NCBI RefSeq assembly: GCF_003048255.1
Contig: NZ_CP028487.1
Span: 3,410,001-3,474,000 of the forward strand
Origin: Yersinia massiliensis
GTDB lineage: Bacteria; Pseudomonadota; Gammaproteobacteria; Enterobacterales; Enterobacteriaceae
Length of the DNA stretch: 64,000 nt
Direction of reading: 5' to 3'
Within the stretch, counting starts at the first letter, position 1; each line of letters opens with the position of its first letter. The notes beneath the pieces were generated by a model. It was given only the letters and a program-made list of their open reading frames with translations, did no database searches and had not been told where the DNA came from. The position numbers and the translations under genes are program-made. This document shows, one piece after another, positions 39,846 to 46,721 of the stretch.

Positions 39846-40232
39846 TTAAGCAATGACTCCAGCAGCCTTATCTGACGCAAGAAGAGCATTAGCTCGTGCA
39901 GCAAGTGTTGCTATATCATTTCGGATAGCAGCTAACGCGGCGTTGGTAGATGATAATGAAGCGGCTGTTGCATCGGTGGTAGCGGCGGTAGCAACCGGTA
40001 TCACAGGAACAGTATTCCCGCCAGATGTGCCGCCAGATGAATCTGTCAATGCTGTGATGGTTGTTTGCTGCAATACGCCGCCGCGAACTAATGAAGTTGG
40101 TGCGGGAATGGTTAGCGTGACGCCAACACCAGCAACAATCTCACCGTCCAGAACAAGCGAGCACTTACCGTTTGAATCAGGCGCTGTAATGCCCAATCGC
40201 TTACCGTGCAATGAAACTAAAATATCAGGCAT
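39846..40232 (-). CDS. Putative head-fibre-like protein between the terminase genes
   Basis: 128 residues. A beta-type N-terminal part (DILVSLHGKRLGITAPDSNGK ... GVGVTLTIPAPTSLVRGGVLQQ) is followed by a Thr/Ala/Ser-rich linker and a helical Ala/Asn end (LAAIRNDIATLAARANALL). The design of a small beta module plus coiled stalk is that of fibre or head-decoration proteins. Its place between the two terminase genes is unusual. It ends 12 bp before the large-subunit start. Confidence 0.4.
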   Translation of the reverse strand: MPDILVSLHGKRLGITAPDSNGKCSLVLDGEIVAGVGVTLTIPAPTSLVRGGVLQQTTITALTDSSGGTSGGNTVPVIPVATAATTDATAASLSSTNAALAAIRNDIATLAARANALLASDKAAGVIA

Positions 40233-40887
40233 TTTGTTGCTCCCGCGTTGATTGCGTTAAGATAAATGCAAGACGGCGCGCAATGTCCGTCGTGTTGAGG
40301 TCTTTCTTGAGTGGGTCATCAGGATCTTTCGCTACTTCATCAAGGTTGTATGCTTGACGCTCAAGGCTGATTAGGTTTTTCAAGGCGTCGCTGAGTGCTT
40401 TAACTGCTTTCACTCGCTCAGGTAGTGCAATTATCGACTGATAAATTTCGTTTAGTCGGTCACGCCCGTTCTCGTCAGGGTCAAGCATTAGTTCGCCTAA
40501 CTTGCGAAGAGACTCAATGTCTGCGCACTCAGCACCTAGCTCATCAAACAGGGCGTTGGTTATCTCTCTGGCTCGGCGAATATCACCACGATGCTCCATG
40601 CGGACGCTTGCAATAACCTCAGCGCTAGCTTCAATGAGTACGCGTTCGGTTAGCGTTGTTTCAGTGCGTACCTGTTTGCGTACCTCTTCTTTGCGTACCA
40701 AATCTTCGGCACGCTCTTTTATCTTTGCAGACAAGTCACGCGACCAATCATCACGCTTTGCTCGCTTGCGTATAGCACCTTCACTGATGTTGTGTTGTGA
40801 GGCTATTTCTCGCAGAGACATCAAGCCAGCTCGGTACGCCGATTCGATGGCCTCCCAATCTGGTTTGGTCATTTTATCATCCATCAT
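40225..40887 (-). CDS. Terminase small subunit
   Basis: 220 residues. The N-terminus has the DNA-binding helix-turn-helix typical of small terminases: DWEAIESAYRAGLMSLREIASQHNISEGAIRKRAKRDDW. A central coiled-coil region for oligomerisation follows (about 60-160, with ERVLIEASAEVIASVR), and a short C-terminal tail. It should recognise the packaging site, which may lie in its own gene or just upstream. The start may be the Met at residue 6. It is the first gene of the virion block. Confidence 0.75.
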   Translation of the reverse strand: MMDDKMTKPDWEAIESAYRAGLMSLREIASQHNISEGAIRKRAKRDDWSRDLSAKIKERAEDLVRKEEVRKQVRTETTLTERVLIEASAEVIASVRMEHRGDIRRAREITNALFDELGAECADIESLRKLGELMLDPDENGRDRLNEIYQSIIALPERVKAVKALSDALKNLISLERQAYNLDEVAKDPDDPLKKDLNTTDIARRLAFILTQSTREQQNA

Positions 40888-40944
40888 TGTTTAAAATTAG
40901 TAATTGTTAGATAGTTATTTTTGGTATCTCACTGAGGTTAAAAA

Positions 40945-41376
40945 ATGTCATCTTATGCTGAAGGCCTTAATCAATCTTTAGTTAGCTCACTTCACAGAGA
41001 CGCTGCGTTGGCGGCTACTCGTAATTTTTCTGTCAGTGGTAATTTTGCCGACCAATTTCATCTAAGAATTATTCAATGGATAAATACATTTCACCGAGAA
41101 TTAGAGGCTGAATATGAAGTTGGAGGCCAACTAGCTAGCTTCGGTCAAAGCATAACATTTACGTTCACCGACATTGGTTACTGGAATCCATCCCTGATCT
41201 CATTTAAAGGTCTTTTGGATGACGGTAGCCCAGTAGAATTAGTTCAGCATGTTTCGCAAATTAACGTCCTTCTAATCCGAAGAAAGAGAGAGAATCCAAC
41301 CGAACCACGGAGACCTATCGGGTTTGCAAACTGGGATGATTACGATAGGCAGTTAAAAGAATGGAATCATGAGTAA
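40945..41376 (+). CDS. Rightward accessory (moron-like) gene, DUF6173-like
   Basis: 143 residues, oriented against all neighbours. It includes FHRELEAEYEVGGQLASFGQSITFTFTDIGYWNPSLISFKG and PRRPIGFANWDDYDRQLKEW. I recall a DUF6173 family with this pattern, low certainty. It has AT-rich upstream DNA of 57 bp that must contain its promoter, a ribosome-binding region CTGAGGTTAAAAA, and a strong terminator hairpin after it. A self-contained promoter-gene-terminator unit in a late operon is the mark of a moron that may be expressed in the lysogen. Confidence 0.65.
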   Translation: MSSYAEGLNQSLVSSLHRDAALAATRNFSVSGNFADQFHLRIIQWINTFHRELEAEYEVGGQLASFGQSITFTFTDIGYWNPSLISFKGLLDDGSPVELVQHVSQINVLLIRRKRENPTEPRRPIGFANWDDYDRQLKEWNHE

Positions 41377-41407
41377 CAATACTTTCTTATAAGCCACTGC
41401 CTGTAAT

Positions 41408-41440
41408 GATTGAGAGCCGTTGTGGAAGTGGCTCTCAATC
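41408..41440. terminator. Strong hairpin between convergent genes
   Basis: GATTGAGAGCC and GGCTCTCAATC form a perfect 11-bp stem with an 11-nt loop, placed between the rightward 143-residue gene and the leftward membrane gene. It is followed by CTGTTATTT on the plus strand. Confidence 0.7.
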
Positions 41441-41448
41441 CTGTTATT

Positions 41449-41832
41449 TCACTTTGTGGCTATTAAGTCAGCCGCGTACTCAATCAACCAAACCTTTGGA
41501 GCGAACCACAACTGGATGGCATTACCAACGTTAGCGAATAAAACCAACAGGCTAATCAGCGTTATCGCTCCCGACAAAAGTAGCCCAACGAACCCTGCCG
41601 TTTCCTTTTCACATCCCTCATGCCACTGCCATGACTTTCTAATGAAAAAACACATCAAAGCTAAGAGTAAAATGCATGTAAATACCCTTAACCCATAAGA
41701 TGCCATTTTCCAGCGCATTAGTTGTTCAATAACATCAGGCATTTGCGCCTGACTGAACGCCACAGCGGAATCAATGCCATTGCTCGCCTTTAATAACAGG
41801 TCACTGATTATTTTATTCGTTTGTTCACTCAT
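41449..41832 (-). CDS. Two-span membrane protein, unknown
   Basis: 127 residues. A soluble N-terminal 40 residues are followed by two hydrophobic spans (about 45-63 and 80-100), with a His/Trp/Lys loop between them (RKSWQWHEGCEKETAG). It overlaps the KilA-N gene by 4 bp, so the two are coupled. No family recognised. Superinfection exclusion is a possible role for such proteins; nothing here proves it. Confidence 0.6.
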   Translation of the reverse strand: MSEQTNKIISDLLLKASNGIDSAVAFSQAQMPDVIEQLMRWKMASYGLRVFTCILLLALMCFFIRKSWQWHEGCEKETAGFVGLLLSGAITLISLLVLFANVGNAIQLWFAPKVWLIEYAADLIATK

Positions 41833-42356
41833 GCGACTTTATCCTCCATGATTGCCACCATATCTGGATCCATCTGGTCAATAATATTCTCACGAGTGTC
41901 ATTGAGCATTTTCTTGCGCCCGCCGATTCCCCAACGATTCATTTTACGGGCGCTATCGCTAACCTCTTTTGCCTCATTAGCTATCAGGAGGTCGAGTCTA
42001 TTTAGTCGAGTCATGTTGCTGATGCCATTTAGCACGGCTTCGCGGAAGGTTTCATACACTCTGATTTCGAATTCAGGGCTTAACCAGGCTGCGTATCGTA
42101 TGGAAACTAACTCCATTCCCCAGACACCATGGTTTGGGCCGCCATTCACTGAATCTACCGCCGTGCATTTTTGCACTGCGCTTAATGTTTGCACAAACTT
42201 ACGCACCTGCTTGCTTCGCATGAACTGGCTCGGCCTTTGATTATTAGTAGCCTCGCCTTTCAATACAGCGGCTGCGTGCAGATCATTCAGGTTGTATCGG
42301 CCTTCACTGTCCACACGAACAGAAACGCCGTTCACGATCACGGTTGGGTATGTCAT
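41829..42356 (-). CDS. KilA-N domain protein, putative antirepressor
   Basis: 175 residues. The KilA-N fold is recognisable over the first 115: VRVDSEGRYNLNDLHAAAVLKGEATNNQRPSQFMRSKQVRKFV and GVWGMELVSIRYAAWLSPEFEIRVYETFR. The C-terminal 50 residues are charged and helical. KilA-N proteins of phages include antirepressors and replication-interfering proteins. The start follows AAAAGGTAATCGCT. A large hairpin ends five bases before that ribosome-binding site, suggesting post-transcriptional control. Confidence 0.75.
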   Translation of the reverse strand: MTYPTVIVNGVSVRVDSEGRYNLNDLHAAAVLKGEATNNQRPSQFMRSKQVRKFVQTLSAVQKCTAVDSVNGGPNHGVWGMELVSIRYAAWLSPEFEIRVYETFREAVLNGISNMTRLNRLDLLIANEAKEVSDSARKMNRWGIGGRKKMLNDTRENIIDQMDPDMVAIMEDKVA

Positions 42357-42370
42357 AGCGATTACCTTTT

Positions 42371-42451
42371 AGAAAGATGAGCCTGTTCACCAGAATGCCG
42401 CCCGAGAGAAGGTCGCCACCTTATAGCGGCAATTCTCAGGCTCAGCTTTCT
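42371..42451 (-). promoter_or_regulatory. 81-nt long hairpin just upstream of the KilA-N gene
   Basis: Nested inverted repeats: AGAAAG/CTTTCT and TGAGCCTG/CAGGCTCA outside, AGAATGCCGC/GCGGCAATTCT (one bulge) next, and an inner AAGGT-CGCC-ACCTT. The base of the stem abuts the KilA-N Shine-Dalgarno. It could be an RNase III target, a translation switch or a discrete RNA. Confidence 0.6.
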
Positions 42452-42671
42452 GAAAGACTCTCGTTTGAAATGCGCGGTGAATGCGCGGTGATTTACTGCC
42501 AATAAAAAAGGCCCAGTCGTTAAACTGAGCCTTCATGTTCTTTGTTCGCGGCTTTGCTACTCCTCTCGGCGTTGCTACACCACTTACGGCTTACCCGTCA
42601 GCAAGATAGGCCCAGTGAAGCAGGCAATCACCTCCATCGAGAGAAGCTATCTATTCCTTGTCGGGGGAATT
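42452..42671. other. Non-coding gap between Rz and the KilA-N hairpin
   Basis: About 220 bp with a leftward intrinsic terminator (42504-42532). Remaining sequence (42533-42671) has no frame with a ribosome-binding site and no tRNA fold that I can recognise. Confidence 0.4.
42504..42532 (-). terminator. Intrinsic terminator after the lysis genes
   Basis: Leftward: GGCTCAGT-TTAACG-ACTGGGCC followed by TTTTTT. It is a relative of the hairpins at 44363 and 44546. It separates the lysis cassette from the KilA-N pair. Confidence 0.75.
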
Positions 42672-43130
42672 CTACTTAGCCAGGCACACGTTAGTGATGT
42701 AGTCCTGTAAGCCATTTATTTGGCTGGTTGCAATTCCGATACGCTCTCTGAGACTGAGATAATCCCGTTGAGCGGACTCAGTAAGTCTGGCGCTGGCATC
42801 ATCAGGGACGCTGGCGGGGCCGGTGGTTTTGGACACTGGCTTTGAACATGTGGCGTTGAGTTGCAACCGCTTAGTGCCAGAAGAGATATCAGCACGAAGG
42901 CGCTCGTTTTCAGATTTGGCATCTGCCAACTCCTTGGTGTGTTTGATATCGATAGCGGCTACTGCTTGGCGCTGGGTTTCTATCTGGTCGAGAGTGGCTT
43001 GTTGCTGCTTGGCTACTTTGTTTAACTCAGCTACATCACGATTGAGTGATTGCACTCTGTAGTGGTAGTAAGTTAGTCCAAATAGTGAAGCTACCAGCAC
43101 AGCAATGAGTATTGCCGTTACGCGGTTCAT
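42672..43130 (-). CDS. Rz: Rz, inner-membrane spanin
   Basis: 152 residues. An N-terminal signal-anchor (about residues 5-23, AILIAVLVASLFGLTYY) is followed by a periplasmic coiled coil (about 28-85) and a C-terminal region with two Cys. The start overlaps the lysozyme stop. Together with the Rz1 lipoprotein it fuses inner and outer membranes in the last step of lysis. Order holin-lysozyme-Rz/Rz1 is standard. Confidence 0.9.
   Translation of the reverse strand: MNRVTAILIAVLVASLFGLTYYHYRVQSLNRDVAELNKVAKQQQATLDQIETQRQAVAAIDIKHTKELADAKSENERLRADISSGTKRLQLNATCSKPVSKTTGPASVPDDASARLTESAQRDYLSLRERIGIATSQINGLQDYITNVCLAK
42716..42922 (-). CDS. Rz1: Rz1, outer-membrane spanin lipoprotein nested in Rz
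   Basis: 68 residues in a different frame, entirely inside Rz. The signal peptide ends in lipobox LALSGC (Cys at about 19), and the mature part is Pro-rich (CPKPPAPPASLMMPAP), as in lambda Rz1. A fully embedded arrangement is the same as in lambda. It binds Rz in the periplasm to form the spanin. Confidence 0.9.
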   Translation of the reverse strand: MPNLKTSAFVLISLLALSGCNSTPHVQSQCPKPPAPPASLMMPAPDLLSPLNGIISVSESVSELQPAK

Positions 43131-43564
43131 GATAGAAACAGCGCCCTTTCTCGCTGACGTCGCGGTAACAATCTCTCTGGGTCATTACCGGCCTTCTTCC
43201 ACATAAGGAATGCATCAGCAGCACCTTTGTAATCACCGGCGTTAAGGCGTTTCAGCACGGTAGAATTAGCGAATGCGGTTGGCCCGATGTTGAATATCAG
43301 ACTACACAACGCATCGTACTGGTTCTGAGCTAGGGGGGCTTTCACATTAGTTGCTATGGACTTTTCAACCCAGGCTAAATCAGATCGCAGCAACTCAGAT
43401 GATTTGTCTTTGCTGATAACCATGCCAACAGCAACCGGCTCACCATCCACCACGCCAGTGTGTCCAACTCCAACAGTTGGGATACCGCGAGTGTCTTTAT
43501 AGCCGGTCAGTCGCTCGCCTTCTTCGCCTTTCAGCTTACTAATTCCGTTCTCACTGATTCGCAT
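43127..43564 (-). CDS. Phage lysozyme (endolysin), GH24
   Basis: 145 residues from the ATG at 43564; the longer frame starts with TTG. The catalytic set is E-x8-D-x5-T: EEGERLTGYKDTRGIPTVGVGHT. It resembles P22 gp19 in length and sequence. The N-terminus (MRISENGISKLKGEEG) lacks a SAR or signal sequence, so release depends on the holin. It overlaps the holin gene by 14 bp and Rz by 4 bp. Confidence 0.92.
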   Translation of the reverse strand: MRISENGISKLKGEEGERLTGYKDTRGIPTVGVGHTGVVDGEPVAVGMVISKDKSSELLRSDLAWVEKSIATNVKAPLAQNQYDALCSLIFNIGPTAFANSTVLKRLNAGDYKGAADAFLMWKKAGNDPERLLPRRQRERALFLS

Positions 43565-43883
43565 TGCCAGCCCCTGTCTTATTGCCAACGATTCGCTTTA
43601 GCACCGATCCGATATAGTCAGTGCCGAGGTAACCAATAAAGACGCTCGATACCATTGCCCAGCCTTGGTCGATACTGAGCAATACAAAGATGTCTTTCAG
43701 GAACCAAGCAATGATTGAGCACATCGCAGCATCAAGCATTCGTTGAGTTCGTCCGCCGCCTGCATACCAGCCACGTAGGATCGCCATAATCGCAGCAATT
43801 AACGCACTAAGTAGCTCGCCTTTGTGTTCAGCAACCCATACGCCTATTAGCGTCCATACATCTGGGGAGTTGTGCATTTTCAT
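43551..43883 (-). CDS. Lambda S-family holin with dual-start motif
   Basis: 110 residues from the ATG at 43883, preceded by GGAGGCAGGAT. Three hydrophobic spans: about 18-37, 45-62 and 72-90, with GGRTQRMLDAAMCSIIAWFLKD and SVFIGYLGTDYIGSVLKRI closely like lambda S105. It begins Met-Lys-Met, the same arrangement lambda uses to make a holin (Met3) and an antiholin (Met1). A further in-frame extension to 43979 lacks a ribosome-binding site. Confidence 0.9.
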   Translation of the reverse strand: MKMHNSPDVWTLIGVWVAEHKGELLSALIAAIMAILRGWYAGGGRTQRMLDAAMCSIIAWFLKDIFVLLSIDQGWAMVSSVFIGYLGTDYIGSVLKRIVGNKTGAGNANQ

Positions 43884-44020
43884 ATCCTGCCTCCCCATTG
43901 GGGAAATTAATCCCGCCGTTGGTCGGGTTCGTATGCTGTTGTGTAGGGAATAGCCCGCCGCCGTGATCCATTCAGACACGGAGTTTGTTTGAGGGTGATT
44001 GGCGCTGGCGGCGGGATAAA

Positions 44021-44344
44021 TTATTTAAACGAGGCGTTACGCGTTAACATCTGCGCAATGCTCATGTCTTGGAACAAAATCTCAATCTCAAGCTTTTCAG
44101 CTAAAGCATATTCAGCCCGAGCACCTGCACTTGATTGCCAACCGTCCAGCATGTAAATAGCATCAGCGCGTTGCAGCATTGCCATGCAAATGCACATGTA
44201 GTCAGGCTGAGATAATCCGTCAGGGAGAATTGCTGGATTCAATGGGACGTGACCAGATGCTGCTATCTCTTTGGCTGCTGCATTGAATGCAGAGCGGTTG
44301 AAATCAGGTAGGCCAGTCATGGGGCCAGCGATATAAGTTTTCAT
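44021..44344 (-). CDS. DUF4406 protein (nucleoside deoxyribosyltransferase-like)
   Basis: 107 residues. MKTYIAGPMTGLPDFNRSAFNAAA at the start, DADAIYMLDGW-like strand and SAGARAEYALAEKLEIEILFQ are the family's conserved blocks. The fold is related to nucleoside 2-deoxyribosyltransferases; substrates for these phage proteins are unknown. It is the first late gene leftward of the Q leader and precedes the lysis cassette. Confidence 0.8.
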   Translation of the reverse strand: MKTYIAGPMTGLPDFNRSAFNAAAKEIAASGHVPLNPAILPDGLSQPDYMCICMAMLQRADAIYMLDGWQSSAGARAEYALAEKLEIEILFQDMSIAQMLTRNASFK

Positions 44345-44362
44345 AGGTCTGGCTCCGGAAAT

Positions 44363-44388
44363 AAAAAAGGCCCACCGAAGTGAGCCTT
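44363..44388 (-). terminator. Intrinsic terminator with UUCG loop
   Basis: Leftward: GGCTCAC-TTCG-GTGGGCC followed by TTTTTT. It lies upstream of the DUF4406 gene in the late leader, a natural substrate for Q antitermination. Confidence 0.75.
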
Positions 44389-44545
44389 AAATTATGCTGT
44401 GGTGGCGGGGAATTCGCCGACATCGTTTCACTGGTGTTCCACTTGTATCCCCACACATCGGTGCCTGCATACACCACATTCGACTGGATACTGTTTCACA
44501 ACGATTGGATTAACCAATCCAGTACCCATGCGAATGCAGAAAAGC

Positions 44546-44577
44546 AAAAAGACCCAGCGATTAACTGAGCCTTTTTG
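44546..44577. terminator. Late-leader terminator (tR'-like)
   Basis: GGCTCAGTTAATCGCTGGGTC then TTTTTG leftward, with a mirrored A/T run on the other strand. The stem has two mismatches. Position about 110 bp after the Q gene matches lambda tR', the terminator overridden by Q. Confidence 0.6.
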
Positions 44578-44688
44578 ATTGTGTAAGCTATGTGACGAAC
44601 TGACTACTCTTATCATGATATTCAGTTTTTTACGATCGTAAAGAATATTTTTCATTTACAACGCATCCTTGCGTCAAGTTAATTATCT
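44578..44688 (-). promoter_or_regulatory. Probable late promoter region (PR') and Q-utilisation site
   Basis: No gene. Leftward a TTAACT-N16-TGTAAA pair is the best promoter-like match (about 44654-44681), only moderate. Two perfect palindromes follow: TTTACGATCGTAAA (44629-44642) and TATCATGATA (44611-44620). Position between Q and its first terminator is where qut and PR' lie in lambda. Confidence 0.4.
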
Positions 44689-45072
44689 TCAGGCTGTAAT
44701 CCTGACTTGCTTATCCATTTCTAGCTTTGTTTCTAATGCCATCAGGTAGCCATCTAGAACCCCTTCGGCGTTCTGTAACTTTTTCCCAATATGGGTATCA
44801 GAACAGCGATGCTCTTTCGATAACTGCATAAATGTTTTGCCAAATACGTAATAATCAAACAACAAGTTATGAACGACTGGGTGCTTACTATTTAAGCCAG
44901 CCATAATGCCCGAAATAATCAACCCGTCCTCGTCACAGCATTGAGTACGGCTTTTTACTTTTGATGGAATTAGTCCAGAGAATCCGGCTGCTATCGGGGG
45001 CCAATAGACATCTTCACGATTATCAGCCACCCATGCACCCCAGCGCTCTAGTACCTGTTGAATGTCACGCAT
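44689..45072 (-). CDS. Q: Late antitermination protein Q
   Basis: 127 residues of the phage-82/P22-like antitermination Q family (PF06530 type). [42 protein letters not shown], and [30 protein letters not shown] with its HTH are visible. It modifies RNA polymerase at the late promoter so that the leftward late operon is read through terminators. It is the last gene of the PR operon, followed by the late leader. Confidence 0.88.
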   Translation of the reverse strand: MRDIQQVLERWGAWVADNREDVYWPPIAAGFSGLIPSKVKSRTQCCDEDGLIISGIMAGLNSKHPVVHNLLFDYYVFGKTFMQLSKEHRCSDTHIGKKLQNAEGVLDGYLMALETKLEMDKQVRITA

Positions 45073-45300
45073 TTATGCAGCCTCTCTGATAATTTGCCAA
45101 TCCTTCAAATACAGTCCGCCGAAGCTATAGACAATTTCTTCACGGATATTTTCCAGAGTTGCGTATGGGAAATAATCCAGAAAGAATTCAGCCGCCCTAT
45201 CAGCTTCGTCGAGCAATTCAGATGCATTCCGTGGGTTAATAACGAAAATGACATCCTGAAAAATCGCGCCGGTCTCACATGGGTAGGTAATTTTGCTCAT
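45073..45300 (-). CDS. Conserved hypothetical protein between rusA and Q
   Basis: 75 residues, acidic, no recognised family. Sequence features: PCETGAIFQDVIFVINPRNASELLDEADRAAEFFLDYFPY and a C-terminal FGGLYLKDWQIIREAA. It abuts Q (stop directly before the Q start) and overlaps rusA by 4 bp, so it is certainly co-translated with both. Confidence 0.65.
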   Translation of the reverse strand: MSKITYPCETGAIFQDVIFVINPRNASELLDEADRAAEFFLDYFPYATLENIREEIVYSFGGLYLKDWQIIREAA

Positions 45301-45656
45301 GCTGCCATCTCCTGAATGATTATCTTCCCAGTTTCACCCCACAGTTTTGTTACCCGACCATCCCAAATGCGACAGTCGTCTTCAAAAATGGCGTCAAGCA
45401 GCGCTTTTTCGAGGTTGTCTTTATCAGGTTTGGTTTGATGCGGTTTTCCATCCATTTCAGAGCGCTTCTTTTTGCTCCAACTTGGCGGCATCGGGATTAC
45501 GAAAGTTACGTGGTAATGTGATTCAGGGAGAGATATTCGATTTAGCCTTACTTCATCGCAGAATGCTCGGTATCGTAGAACTGGTGGTCTTTTCTTCCAT
45601 TTATCACTCTGCGTCATCCTTGGCTTGGGTATGGGAGTTATGTGATATTCGGTCAT
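45297..45656 (-). CDS. rusA: RusA, Holliday-junction resolvase
   Basis: 119 residues, the normal length. The catalytic segment KPDKDNLEKALLDAIFEDDCRIWD holds the conserved aspartates and lysine, and PIPKPRMTQSDKW is the typical N-terminus. RusA dimers cut Holliday junctions, useful for resolving replication and recombination intermediates before packaging. It sits in the nin-like region and overlaps both neighbours by 4 bp. Confidence 0.92.
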   Translation of the reverse strand: MTEYHITPIPKPRMTQSDKWKKRPPVLRYRAFCDEVRLNRISLPESHYHVTFVIPMPPSWSKKKRSEMDGKPHQTKPDKDNLEKALLDAIFEDDCRIWDGRVTKLWGETGKIIIQEMAA

Positions 45657-45943
45657 ATCTTCACCTTATTCTCCGACAGTAGAATCGCCTGCGTTCTAAC
45701 CATTCCCTCCAGGTGAGCCAGGTGCACGCTCTCGATGTCCATGATGTGCGTACGCCGGTCTATTTCGTCATGACAAGCAGAGCAACACCATGCGCCGAAA
45801 AGGTCAGGCGGTTTTATTCCGGTGCCGCATATTCCCGATAGCCGGTAATGGGCCAGCACTACGGTTTCGTTATTCCCGTTACAGATACCAGGCAATCTAA
45901 CTTGGCACTCTCGGCCTCTAGCCTCTTTGCGTAAGTTCGCCAT
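45653..45943 (-). CDS. DUF1364 protein, HNH-like nuclease domain
   Basis: 96 residues from ATG 45943 (AAGGAGAAAAGAG before it); the longer frame is not supported. It begins MANLRKEARGRECQVRLPGICNG and includes VVLAHYRLSGICGTG, FGAWCCSACHDEIDRR. The Cys and His pairs are those of an HNH-type zinc-binding nuclease core. Common in the nin region of lambdoid phages; biochemical role unproven. Confidence 0.85.
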   Translation of the reverse strand: MANLRKEARGRECQVRLPGICNGNNETVVLAHYRLSGICGTGIKPPDLFGAWCCSACHDEIDRRTHIMDIESVHLAHLEGMVRTQAILLSENKVKI

Positions 45944-46052
45944 CTCTTTTCTCCTTCGCTGCTTTATCAATGCATTTCTGATGAGCGTAGGTTTCACCCT
46001 TGTTAAGCATCAGGAAGCAGAAGATACATATTGATTGGGGGAGTTCAGGCAT
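45918..46052 (-). CDS. Small zinc-binding protein, unknown
   Basis: 44 residues from the ATG at 46052, which overlaps the upstream stop (ATGCCTGA). A CIFC pair near residue 9 and a later HQKC suggest a small zinc site. It overlaps the DUF1364 gene by 26 bp. The longer open frame to 46214 lies inside the preceding gene and is rejected. Confidence 0.55.
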   Translation of the reverse strand: MPELPQSICIFCFLMLNKGETYAHQKCIDKAAKEKRDGELTQRG

Positions 46053-46560
46053 GGCTAACCTCCGGCTTTGGCAGTCCGTCATAGACTTCAGATAAGTGAC
46101 CTCTGATTTGCATTCTTCGCAGGGCGCTGTACATGAAGTCGCATTCAGCCTGTTTGTTAGCTCTGAACGGCTTCGATGCTGTAGAGCACCACAGAGCGTT
46201 ACCGGGCCAGCCATGCACCTTGTAAACTCGTCCGTTCTTTACGTGCAATAACCCCCACCCTTGCGGCAGGTCGGCGGCGTTAATAATTCCCGGCTCACAG
46301 ATAAAGAACCGCCAGTCGCCCATACCTAGCTCTGGATCAATACGAAAACGCTTTTTCTTGTCTGCCAAAAAATCAGAGCGGGAGCATTTCGCCTCAATCA
46401 AGCATGAAGCCAGATTTCTAAACCCTATTGCATCGGGCTGTTCTCCAGTTGATACGGCGGCAACGAAGCGGTCATGAAATGCCACTTTGAAGCCGTTATT
46501 CCTGAGAAACTTTTCAGCTATCAGGCATAGCTCATCGTGAGTTAATTGCTGATCACTCAT
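46045..46560 (-). CDS. Predicted PD-(D/E)XK nuclease-like protein
   Basis: 171 residues. EQPDAIGFRNLASCLIEAKCSRSDFLADKKKRFR gives Asp, then Glu-Ala-Lys, the restriction-endonuclease-fold signature, followed by GDWRFFICEPGII. No other domain. It lies in the nin-like region beside other recombination genes, overlapping both neighbours. Specificity is unknown. Could equally be an inactive nuclease-fold protein; the key residues appear intact. Confidence 0.6.
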   Translation of the reverse strand: MSDQQLTHDELCLIAEKFLRNNGFKVAFHDRFVAAVSTGEQPDAIGFRNLASCLIEAKCSRSDFLADKKKRFRIDPELGMGDWRFFICEPGIINAADLPQGWGLLHVKNGRVYKVHGWPGNALWCSTASKPFRANKQAECDFMYSALRRMQIRGHLSEVYDGLPKPEVSHA

Positions 46561-46721
46561 CGCGTTCTCCTTACTCTGTCGAATTTTGCTTGCAACAGCC
46601 CATGGACATAATCGAATGTCTTTATCTGGCTGGCGGGGATTTGTTTGGCTGGCTTGGTTCGGTGGGATACTTTGAATTTGAGATTATCTAGTGCGATTTG
46701 GGTCGGGCTTATCTGCCTCAT
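46557..46721 (-). CDS. Small conserved nin-region protein
   Basis: 54 residues, basic, in a frame covering the apparent gap between two genes. It starts MRQISPTQIALDNLKFKVSH and ends FDRVRRTR, and its stop overlaps the next start (ATGA). It also overlaps the end of the 68-residue membrane gene by 38 bp. No family assigned; the tight coupling supports it being real. Confidence 0.6.
   Translation of the reverse strand: MRQISPTQIALDNLKFKVSHRTKPAKQIPASQIKTFDYVHGLLQAKFDRVRRTR

Noticed and set aside
43551..43979. 142-residue holin start
   Set aside because: Residues before Met33 are polar, lack a ribosome-binding site and have no counterpart in lambda S; the Met-Lys-Met start behind GGAGG is preferred.
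45918..46214. 98-residue version of the small zinc protein
   Set aside because: The upstream part lies inside the nuclease-like gene; the ATG at 46052 with stop-start overlap is the better start.
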